Of a stretch of 12,180 nucleotides of DNA, positions 6,759 to 12,180 are shown piece by piece. The position numbers and the translations under genes are program-made. This stretch comes from Chitinophagia bacterium (GTDB taxonomy: Bacteria; Bacteroidota; Bacteroidia; Chitinophagales; Chitinophagaceae). The stretch is taken from contig RGVM01000030.1 of NCBI GenBank assembly GCA_010027295.1, positions 1-12,180 on the forward strand, read 5' to 3'. Under the pieces are notes generated by a model. The model was given only the letters and a program-made list of their open reading frames with translations, had not been told where the DNA came from and did not search any database. Position 1 is the stretch's first letter; every line of letters starts with the position of its first letter.

Positions 6759-7171
6759 ATGGCTCAAACAGAGTATGGGTCGGTGTCCGGTCAGCTGCAA
6801 TTCGTCTAGGCCCGCCTTAGAGGTTCTTCGACTTTGGAATCGATTTGGGTCTCAAAACGAATCATGCCTGCCATGGCTCCATACCTATGAACACAGGATT
6901 CGGAACCACGGCTCGGCGTCAAGTCCGGGAAATCCAAAGTCGGCCGCCTATCGGTGTGAAAATATCGAATTGTTGGCAACCTTCCATTCGGAAATGCCTG
7001 TATCGGTGGTTCCCCCAGCTGAACGAAAAACTTCCATACCATATTCCGAAACGTTCGACTGGCCACGATACCTCCCTTATGCAGTATCCGGACCACTGGG
7101 TATCTTCGGGGTCAGATCCCGCTGCCGCCGCTCTTCCAGCCATTGGACAGCGTTGGTCAAAAAAAAACTGC
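6759..7171. other. Divergent intergenic region, no gene supported
   Basis: About 410 bases between the divergently transcribed glycosyltransferase and the small secreted-protein gene, so promoters for both should lie here. I found no clear TAnnTTTG box on either strand. TTCGGAA or its complement TTCCGAA recurs three times (near 6900, 6990 and 7043). A run of nine A residues at 7159-7167 sits immediately before the next start codon. Open frames exist on both strands but resemble no family. Confidence 0.5.
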
Positions 7172-7669
7172 ATGAGGATCCCTGTCTGTCTGATGAGCGT
7201 TCTGATCTGTCTGACGACCGAGGCACAGAACTTGTTTCCTGATAGGTGCCTAGGCGTCTGGGAGGGAACCATGCACATCTATTCCAAAGGCGTCCTGCGC
7301 GACAGCGTTCGCGTGCGCCGCACCATCCGCCGCATTGACTCCACCAGCTGGACATGGCGTACCGACTATCTTTCCGAGAAGGCACCTGCCACCAAGGACT
7401 ATGTCCTGCGCTGGATCGACCGGGCCGGTTCCGAGTTCGTGGTCGACGAGGGCGGCGGGATCGAGATACCCACCTATCTCTCCGGCAATCGACTGTACAG
7501 CGTCTTCGAGACATCGGGCTTCCTGCTCACAGCCTCCGAGGAACTGACGTCCGGTGGACTGTTCTTCGAGGTCGTCTCCGCCCGCCGCAGCGGCAAGCCG
7601 GACGCGCCGGTGGGAACTTTCCAGGTGGGGGCCGTGCAGCGCGTGCATATGAGGCGCGTGGGAGATTGA
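7172..7669 (+). CDS. Small secreted lipocalin-like protein of unknown function
   Basis: A 165-residue protein whose function I do not know. The start at 7172 is chosen because it opens a clean signal peptide (MRIPVCLMSVLICLTTEAQ, cleavage after residue 19). The same frame is open to 6845, but that part is non-hydrophobic, repeat-free and unlike any export signal. The mature protein opens with LGVWEGT (27-33), a GxW motif as in lipocalin/calycin barrels. It continues as alternating strands (HIYSKGVLRDSVRVRRTIRR, then SWTWRTDYLSEK), an acidic glycine turn DEGGGIEIP (92-100), and a closing strand RVHMRR. This pattern recalls uncharacterised Bacteroidota proteins of similar length. An A9 tract at 7159-7167 lies just upstream in place of a Shine-Dalgarno site. 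It is the first gene of the rightward cluster; a calycin-type ligand-binding barrel is a guess. Confidence 0.7.
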   Translation: MRIPVCLMSVLICLTTEAQNLFPDRCLGVWEGTMHIYSKGVLRDSVRVRRTIRRIDSTSWTWRTDYLSEKAPATKDYVLRWIDRAGSEFVVDEGGGIEIPTYLSGNRLYSVFETSGFLLTASEELTSGGLFFEVVSARRSGKPDAPVGTFQVGAVQRVHMRRVGD

Positions 7670-7698
7670 TGACGAATCGGTTTTCATAGCGGCCATCC

Positions 7699-7751
7699 AT
7701 GGAAAGGATCTGTTCCCTGGTACGGGCAGCCTTCGGTACCGTATCTTCCAT
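7699..7751 (+). other. Imperfect stem-loop in the gap before the paraoxonase gene
   Basis: Two nested pairings are visible: ATGGAA (7699-7704) with TTCCAT (7746-7751), and GGTAC (7719-7723) with GTACC (7736-7740) around a 12-base loop. There is no T-tract after it, so an attenuator, RNA-processing site or chance are all open. Confidence 0.25.
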
Positions 7752-7768
7752 CTGAAATCCCGTCTTCC

Positions 7769-8848
7769 ATGAAACGGATAGCTATTTTTTCCACAGCCAT
7801 ACTCGTCGTTATCGCCCTATGCGTCACCTTCGGCATCCTGCGGCCCGCCGGCGTCTTCCGCGACATCGTTCCGCACTTCGACGGCAGCGCCACCCACGTA
7901 CCGCTCCCGATACCGGGCCCCGAGGACATCGCCGTCGACACCCTCGGCAAGCTGGCCTTCGTCTCCGTCGACGACCGCCGCGCAGGCCTCGCCGCGCCCG
8001 GCAGCACCCACGGCGGCATCCTGGTCTTCAATCCCCTCTCCGACTCGCCCTCCCTCCGCGATGTCACGCCGCCCGGCCTCGCCGACTTCCACCCCCACGG
8101 CATCTCCCTATGGCGCAGCCCCGAGGGGCGCCTTCTGCTCTTTGCCGTCAGCCACCGTCAGCGCGACGGCTCCCATGCCGTCGAACGCTTCGAATGGCGC
8201 CATGACAGCCTGCTGCACCTTGAATCCATCGTCGATCCCGGGCGGATGACCAGCCCCAACGACGTCGCCGCCGTCGGTGAGCGCAGCTTCTACGTCACCA
8301 ACGACCATTACTACCCGTTGCCGGGACCCGCCCGCACCCTCGAGGACTATCTCCAGCGCGCCATCTCCTACGTCAACTACTACGACGGACAGGCTTTCCG
8401 GACCGTGGCCGAAGGCATCGCCTATGCCAACGGCGTCAACCTCTCACCCGACGGCGACAGGGTGTATGTGGCGGCCACCACGGGCCGCCTTCTGCTCAGC
8501 TATGCCAGGAACCGCGCTGACGGGTCCCTGCAACTGCTCGGCGAGACTCCGCTGGAGACCGGCGTCGACAACATCGAAGTCGATGCTCGCGGCGACCTAT
8601 GGATCGGCTGCCACCCGCAACTGCTCCGCTTCGTCGCCCATGCGAAGGACTCGGCCGAGAAGTCGCCTTCCCAGATCCTACGCCTCCGGCCCGTCGCCGG
8701 CGGTGGCTTCGAGACGACCGAAGTATTCCTCAACGACGGCCGCCAGTATTCCGGCTCCACCGTCGCGGTGCCGCTCGGCGGCCTCCTGCTGGCAGGCTCC
8801 GTCTTCGAGCCGTCCCTGCTCGTCTTGCAGCCAACGATGCGGGACTGA
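7769..8848 (+). CDS. Paraoxonase/arylesterase-family lactonase, membrane-anchored
   Basis: A 359-residue six-bladed beta-propeller of the paraoxonase (PON) family: calcium-dependent enzymes that hydrolyse lactones, aryl esters and, weakly, organophosphates. Residues 4-24 form a single uncleaved-looking hydrophobic helix, so the catalytic domain probably faces the periplasm while anchored, as PON1 keeps its N-terminal helix. Every key PON1 residue has a counterpart: calcium ligands E52-D53 in PGPEDIAVD; N154 in SPNDVAAVG; N201 in YANGVNLSPDG; D247-N248 in GVDNIEVD; and the histidine pair H110 (FHPHGIS) and H129 (AVSHR). FYVTNDHYY and DLWIGCHP are further family hallmarks. It follows the lipocalin-like gene by 99 bases and precedes the sialidase-like gene by 48. 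The substrate is unknown; quorum-signal or dietary lactones are possibilities only. Confidence 0.92.
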   Translation: MKRIAIFSTAILVVIALCVTFGILRPAGVFRDIVPHFDGSATHVPLPIPGPEDIAVDTLGKLAFVSVDDRRAGLAAPGSTHGGILVFNPLSDSPSLRDVTPPGLADFHPHGISLWRSPEGRLLLFAVSHRQRDGSHAVERFEWRHDSLLHLESIVDPGRMTSPNDVAAVGERSFYVTNDHYYPLPGPARTLEDYLQRAISYVNYYDGQAFRTVAEGIAYANGVNLSPDGDRVYVAATTGRLLLSYARNRADGSLQLLGETPLETGVDNIEVDARGDLWIGCHPQLLRFVAHAKDSAEKSPSQILRLRPVAGGGFETTEVFLNDGRQYSGSTVAVPLGGLLLAGSVFEPSLLVLQPTMRD

Positions 8849-8896
8849 CGCTCTCCATCCCGGCCTGACGCATATTCCACCTCCAATCCCCACATC

Positions 8897-9916
8897 ATGC
8901 GCATTGCAACCCTACTCATTCTCCTGAATCTGTTGAGCCAGTTGTCTCCTGCCCAGGTCGTCCACAGCGGGTTCATCTACGAGACGGCCCCCTTCCCCTC
9001 CTGCCACGCCTCCACCCTGGCGGAGACGCCCGAAGGCATCGTGGCAGCCTGGTTCGGAGGGACGCATGAGAAGCATCCTGATGTCGGCATCTGGCTCAGT
9101 CGCCGGGAGAAGGGCGTATGGACCGTACCCGTCGAAGTGGCGGACGGCGTGCAGAGCCCCACCCTCCGGTACCCCACCTGGAACCCCGTCCTTTTCCAAC
9201 TGCCGGGGAAGGAGCTGCTGCTCTTCTACAAGGTGGGCCCTTCGCCCTCCACATGGTGGGGCATGCTGATGCGCTCGACCGACGGCGGCCGCAGCTGGTC
9301 CGCCGCGGAACGCCTCCCCGACGGGATCCTGGGGCCCATCAAGAACAAGCCCGTCCTCCTGGCCGACGGCACCCTGCTATGCCCCACCAGCTCCGAGCAC
9401 GACGGCTGGCGCGTGCACTTCGAGATGACGCACGATGCCGGCCGCACCTGGACCCGCACCCCCGCCATCAACGACGGGCGCGAGTTCTCCGCCATCCAGC
9501 CCAGCATCCTCTTTACGCGTGACGGACGACTGCAGATCCTCTGCCGCAGTAAGAACGGCGTGGTGCTGCAGGCCTTCTCCTCCGACCAGGGCCTCACCTG
9601 GACGCCCCTGGAGCGCACACCCCTTCCCAACCCCAACTCGGGCACCGACGCCGTCACCCTAAAGGACGGCCGCCAGCTACTCGTGTACAACCATGTCACC
9701 AAGCGCTCCATCGAATGGGGCGGCAGCCGTTCCCCCCTTAACATCACCGTCTCCGAAGACGGACTCGACTGGAAAGCCTGGCTCGTGCTGGAGGACGAAC
9801 CGAAGATGGAGTTCTCGTATCCAGCCGTCATACAGGGCAGCGACGGCCGCATCTATGTGACCTACACCTGGAAGCGGCAACGCATCAAATTCGTCGAGAT
9901 CGACCCGGCCCGCTGA
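8897..9916 (+). CDS. Secreted BNR/Asp-box sialidase-like glycosidase
   Basis: A 339-residue six-bladed propeller of the BNR_2 (sialidase-like) family, probably exported: residues 1-20 are a signal peptide ending SPAQ. Four Asp-box motifs (SxDxGxxW type) mark propeller blades at 127-134 (STDGGRSW), 178-185 (THDAGRTW), 228-235 (SSDQGLTW) and 286-292 (SEDGLDW). The family core also shows in AAWFGGTHEKHPDVGIW at 50-66, followed by a long basic/aromatic stretch with PTWNPVLF at 93-100. The FRIP motif of classic GH33 neuraminidases is not seen near the N-terminus, so the enzyme may cleave a sugar other than sialic acid. No sialic-acid catabolic genes adjoin it. It sits between the paraoxonase and the TatD-like gene, likely on one transcript. 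Confidence 0.85.
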   Translation: MRIATLLILLNLLSQLSPAQVVHSGFIYETAPFPSCHASTLAETPEGIVAAWFGGTHEKHPDVGIWLSRREKGVWTVPVEVADGVQSPTLRYPTWNPVLFQLPGKELLLFYKVGPSPSTWWGMLMRSTDGGRSWSAAERLPDGILGPIKNKPVLLADGTLLCPTSSEHDGWRVHFEMTHDAGRTWTRTPAINDGREFSAIQPSILFTRDGRLQILCRSKNGVVLQAFSSDQGLTWTPLERTPLPNPNSGTDAVTLKDGRQLLVYNHVTKRSIEWGGSRSPLNITVSEDGLDWKAWLVLEDEPKMEFSYPAVIQGSDGRIYVTYTWKRQRIKFVEIDPAR

Positions 9917-9958
9917 CAGGCCGTCGCCGCCTGAACGAAGGAAGTCCATCCGTTGAGA

Positions 9959-10627
9959 ATGTCCCCCCTGTTCGACATGCACACGCACGGAGACGGACAA
10001 GAGGCCGGCACCATTGGTATCTTCAACGTGCTTGCCGGCTTCGACAAAGCCTATGCACGCACGCCCGTCTCCATGGGACTTCATCCCTGGCATCTTTCGG
10101 AGGGCGACATCGAAAGGGATTTCCAAGCCCTTGAGGCGGCCGCCTCGCAGCCTGTCGTGCTCGCCATCGGCGAGTGCGGACTCGACAGGGTATGCGACAC
10201 GCCGATGCCCCTGCAGGAGCAGGCCTTCCGCCGGCAGCTGGCGCTTGCGGAGCGGCTGCGAAAGCCCGTCGTCATCCATTGCGTCCGCGCCTTCGAGGAG
10301 GTGATTCGCATCCTGCGCGAAACGCGTGTGACCGTTCCCGTTATCTTCCACGGCTTTCGGAAGGATGCCGCGACGGCCGGCAGGATATTGGCTGCCGGCC
10401 ACCGGCTCTCCTTCGGGAAGGCGCTTTCCGACGCGCGCATCTCCGGGATCTTCCGATCGGTACCGCACGGGCGCGTATTTTTGGAGACCGATGATGCCGA
10501 CGCGACCATCGCCGAGGTGTACGACCTCGCCGCCCGGGCGACGGGAACCGACATCGAAGTCCTGACAGAACGGCTATGGGCCGACGCATTGTCGGTCTTC
10601 GGCAAAAGCCTGAACGAATATGCATGA
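9959..10627 (+). CDS. TatD-family metal-dependent hydrolase (short Bacteroidota form)
   Basis: A 222-residue amidohydrolase-fold protein of the TatD family, members of which act as Mg-dependent 3'-5' exonucleases or deoxyribonucleases. Metal-site motifs are in order: HTH (H8, H10), GLHPWH (40-45), GECGLD with E72, VIHCVR with H107, HGF with H131, and ETDD with D188. It is shorter than E. coli TatD (~260 aa), as is usual for the Bacteroidota relatives. The ATG at 9959 gives MSPLFDMHTH; a TTG at 9953 two codons upstream and the ATG at 9977 are alternatives, the last cutting too close to the first metal ligands. A purine-rich GAAGGAAG lies about 14 bases ahead. It overlaps the next gene by 8 bases, implying coupled translation. 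The physiological substrate is uncertain. Confidence 0.87.
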   Translation: MSPLFDMHTHGDGQEAGTIGIFNVLAGFDKAYARTPVSMGLHPWHLSEGDIERDFQALEAAASQPVVLAIGECGLDRVCDTPMPLQEQAFRRQLALAERLRKPVVIHCVRAFEEVIRILRETRVTVPVIFHGFRKDAATAGRILAAGHRLSFGKALSDARISGIFRSVPHGRVFLETDDADATIAEVYDLAARATGTDIEVLTERLWADALSVFGKSLNEYA

Positions 10628-11345
10628 CATCTCCTGGCTCTCCCGGACGAGCCTGCTCATAGGGGAGGATGCCCTCCGCGCCCTGACGCGTAAACACGTC
10701 ATGGTCGTCGGTATGGGCGGCGTGGGCTCCTTTGCGGCAGAGTTCGTCGCCCGCGGCGGAGTGGGGCGCATGACCATCGTCGACGGCGACGTGGTGGACC
10801 CCACCAACCGCAACCGGCAGCTGCCGGCCCTCGCCACCAACCATGGCGAACCCAAGGTCCGCATCATGGCCGAACGGCTCAAGGCGATCAACCCCGAGTT
10901 GCAGCTCGACGCCGTACAGTCCTTCGTCGAGCCCGGCATGGTACAGGAACTGCTCGCCCGGCGTCCCGACTACCTCATAGACGCCATCGACAGCATCACC
11001 CCCAAGGTCACCTTCATCCGGCTGGCCGTGGAGAGCGGCATTCCCCTCGTGAGCAGCATGGGCGCCGGCGCCAAGCTCGACCCGACGCGCCTGTCCGTGG
11101 TCGACATCTCCCGTACCTACAACTGCCCCTTCGCCCAGCAGATACGCAAGAACCTCCGCAGCCACGGCATCCGGAAAGGCGTCAAGGCGGTCTTCAGTCC
11201 GGAGCAGCCCATCCGCGAAAGCCTCATGCTGACCGACGGAAAGAACTTCAAGAAGTCTGCCTACGGCACCATCTCCTACATGCCCGCCACCTTCGGGGCC
11301 GTCACGGCATCGGTGGCCATACGCGACCTGATGGCTCTGGGTTGA
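10620..11345 (+). CDS. tcdA: tRNA threonylcarbamoyladenosine dehydratase (TcdA/CsdL)
   Basis: TcdA is an E1-like, ATP-using enzyme that cyclises the t6A at position 37 of ANN-decoding tRNAs to ct6A. The 241-residue product opens with SWLSRTSLLIG, then has the nucleotide-binding GMGGVGS (31-37), VDGD (54-57), NRQLPAL (65-71), and DAIDS (121-125). The family-typical C-terminal region follows, with YNCPFAQQIRK (167-177) and IRKGVKAVFSPE (184-195) and a final TDGKNFKKS block. It lacks the paired CxxC zinc motifs of ThiF/MoeB, which separates it from those sulfur-transfer enzymes. The ATG at 10620 lies inside the end of the TatD-like gene (8-base overlap). The sulfur-acceptor partner CsdE and cysteine desulfurase are not in the window. 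Confidence 0.93.
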   Translation: MHDISWLSRTSLLIGEDALRALTRKHVMVVGMGGVGSFAAEFVARGGVGRMTIVDGDVVDPTNRNRQLPALATNHGEPKVRIMAERLKAINPELQLDAVQSFVEPGMVQELLARRPDYLIDAIDSITPKVTFIRLAVESGIPLVSSMGAGAKLDPTRLSVVDISRTYNCPFAQQIRKNLRSHGIRKGVKAVFSPEQPIRESLMLTDGKNFKKSAYGTISYMPATFGAVTASVAIRDLMALG

Positions 11346-11548
11346 CCGAGCTGCCACATGCCGTGTAAAACGGTCGCCCCATCCGTTTGGCGCATCCCCG
11401 CACCGGTTCTTCATGACCACCTATCTTCCTGACGCATTCGATCCTTCCGCAGGAGCATGGGGGAACGCTAGGCCCATGCCAAGCCCTTCTCCGACTTTTC
11501 ACTACATTGTATGGCAAGTCACGCACCCTCCATCGCCCCTTTGCAGCC
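11346..11548. other. Intergenic gap with inverted repeat between tcdA and glycerate kinase
   Basis: A 203-base gap that separates the glycerate kinase from the tight upstream cluster. It contains a perfect 7-base inverted repeat, GCATGGG at 11455-11461 and CCCATGC at 11473-11479, with an 11-base loop. No T-tract follows, so it could be an operator or a weak terminator. TACATTGT at 11504-11511 is one mismatch from a -7 box. Confidence 0.4.
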
Positions 11549-12180
11549 ATGGTCGTACTCATCGCGCCCAACGCTTTCAAACATGCCTTGACGGCCGATA
11601 AGGCCGCCCTCGCCATTGAACGCGGTGTCCATGCCGCCGGTAGCGGGCATCATTGCATCCGGCATCCCGTGGCCGACGGGGGCGACGGCACCGGCGAACT
11701 GCTCATCTCCCATTTCGGCGCGGAGCGCATCCCCCTCCTGGCGACCGGCCCACTCGGCGATCCCGTCGAAGCCTGGTTCGGATGGCGGGCATCCGACCGT
11801 ACCGCCATCATCGACATGTCCACGGCCAGCGGCATCCGCCTTGTCCCGCGCGAACGCCTCGACCCCACCGTCGCGACCTCCCACGGCACCGGGGAACTGC
11901 TGCGGAGAGCCCTCGACATGGGCGCAGGTCGAATCCTCCTCGGCATGGGCGGCAGCGCCACCGTCGATGGGGGCATGGGCATCCTCCGGGCCCTCGGAGC
12001 CGTATTCCTGGATGCGGACGGCCGCATCCTCCAGTCCCCGGGGGCACTCACCCGGCTGGCAGGCATCGACCTGTCCGAATGGGACACGCGTACCCTTGGG
12101 ACCGAGATATCCATCCTGTGTGATGTCGACAACCCGCTGTGCGGACCCGATGGGGCCGCAGCCGTCTTCGGTCCGCAGAA
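11549..12180 (+). CDS. Glycerate kinase, GlxK/GarK family, 3'-partial
   Basis: Glycerate kinase phosphorylates D-glycerate to 2- or 3-phosphoglycerate and feeds glyoxylate, tartronate or serine-derived carbon into glycolysis. From the ATG at 11549 the frame is open for 210 codons to the window edge; about 370-380 residues are usual, so nearly half is missing. The start MVVLIAPNAFKHALTADKAA and the motifs PVADGGDGTGELL (residues ~43-55), IDMSTASGIRL, GTGELLRRAL, LLGMGGSATVDGGMG and CDVDNPLCGPDGAAAVFGPQ are all typical of this family (PF02595). No other Met in this frame lies close upstream. It is 203 bases from tcdA and may have its own promoter. Which phosphoglycerate isomer is made cannot be decided from this part. 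Confidence 0.95.
   Translation, partial: MVVLIAPNAFKHALTADKAALAIERGVHAAGSGHHCIRHPVADGGDGTGELLISHFGAERIPLLATGPLGDPVEAWFGWRASDRTAIIDMSTASGIRLVPRERLDPTVATSHGTGELLRRALDMGAGRILLGMGGSATVDGGMGILRALGAVFLDADGRILQSPGALTRLAGIDLSEWDTRTLGTEISILCDVDNPLCGPDGAAAVFGPQ

Noticed and set aside
6759..6800. Upstream start of the glycosyltransferase at 6800
   Set aside because: The 14 extra residues are not family-like; MRVLIVPPEE is a typical GT4 start.
6806..7096. 96-codon minus-strand frame in the divergent gap
   Set aside because: No recognisable domain, and it occupies the expected promoter region of both flanking genes.
6845..7171. Long N-terminal extension of the small secreted protein
   Set aside because: It would put over 100 non-hydrophobic residues before a perfect signal peptide; the Met at 7172 is the better start.
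10341..11420. 359-codon antisense frame across the TatD-like and tcdA genes
   Set aside because: Low-complexity shadow translation; the plus-strand genes have clear catalytic motifs.
11413..11601. 62-codon plus-strand frame before the glycerate kinase
   Set aside because: Overlaps the glycerate kinase start in another frame and has no recognisable domain.

Overview
The window is 12.2 kb of G+C-rich chromosomal DNA (roughly 60% G+C by eye), most likely from a high-G+C member of the Bacteroidota. The reasons are a C-terminal FISUMP-type domain on a secreted protein, TAnnTTTG-like promoter boxes, poor Shine-Dalgarno sites with A-rich leaders, and a short TatD-like hydrolase overlapping a TcdA-type E1-like enzyme. 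The exact lineage cannot be fixed from this window.

Layout. (1) 1-1299 is the tRNA-modification GTPase gene mnmE, cut at its 5' end by the window edge. (2) 1360-2872, on the opposite strand and convergent with mnmE, is a split HipA-type toxin-antitoxin operon in the order hipB-hipS-hipT. The small N-terminal-like protein and the kinase look intact. The DNA-binding antitoxin gene hipB has lost its helix-turn-helix core and its reading frame. (3) 2873-3467 is an A+T-rich spacer with no gene I can support. (4) 3468-3885 is the decayed C-terminal end of a Fic-family gene, broken by a frameshift at a GGG run. Regions 2-4 together look like an acquired and decaying toxin island between core genes.

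(5) 4121-5404 encodes a secreted zinc-metalloprotease-like protein with a proline-rich linker and a FISUMP-type C-terminal domain. (6) 5481-6758, on the minus strand, is a GT4-type glycosyltransferase. (7) From 7172 to the window end, six genes all run on the plus strand: a small secreted GxW-motif protein, a membrane-anchored paraoxonase-type lactonase/arylesterase, a secreted BNR/Asp-box sialidase-like protein, a TatD-like metal hydrolase, the t6A-modifying enzyme TcdA, and a glycerate kinase cut by the right edge. The spacing (99, 48, about 42, -8 and 203 bases) allows co-transcription of at least the first five.

Functionally, MnmE (wobble U34) and TcdA (cyclic t6A37) are both tRNA-modification enzymes but lie far apart and on different transcripts. 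The secreted and anchored set (metalloprotease, lipocalin-like protein, paraoxonase, sialidase-like protein) suggests a cell that processes external polymers and small esters or lactones. The most unusual element is the HipBST-like operon, which keeps a kinase with an intact catalytic core and a Ser-Ile-Ser loop while its hipB is disrupted by a small internal deletion. No rRNA, tRNA, CRISPR array or insertion sequence was seen.
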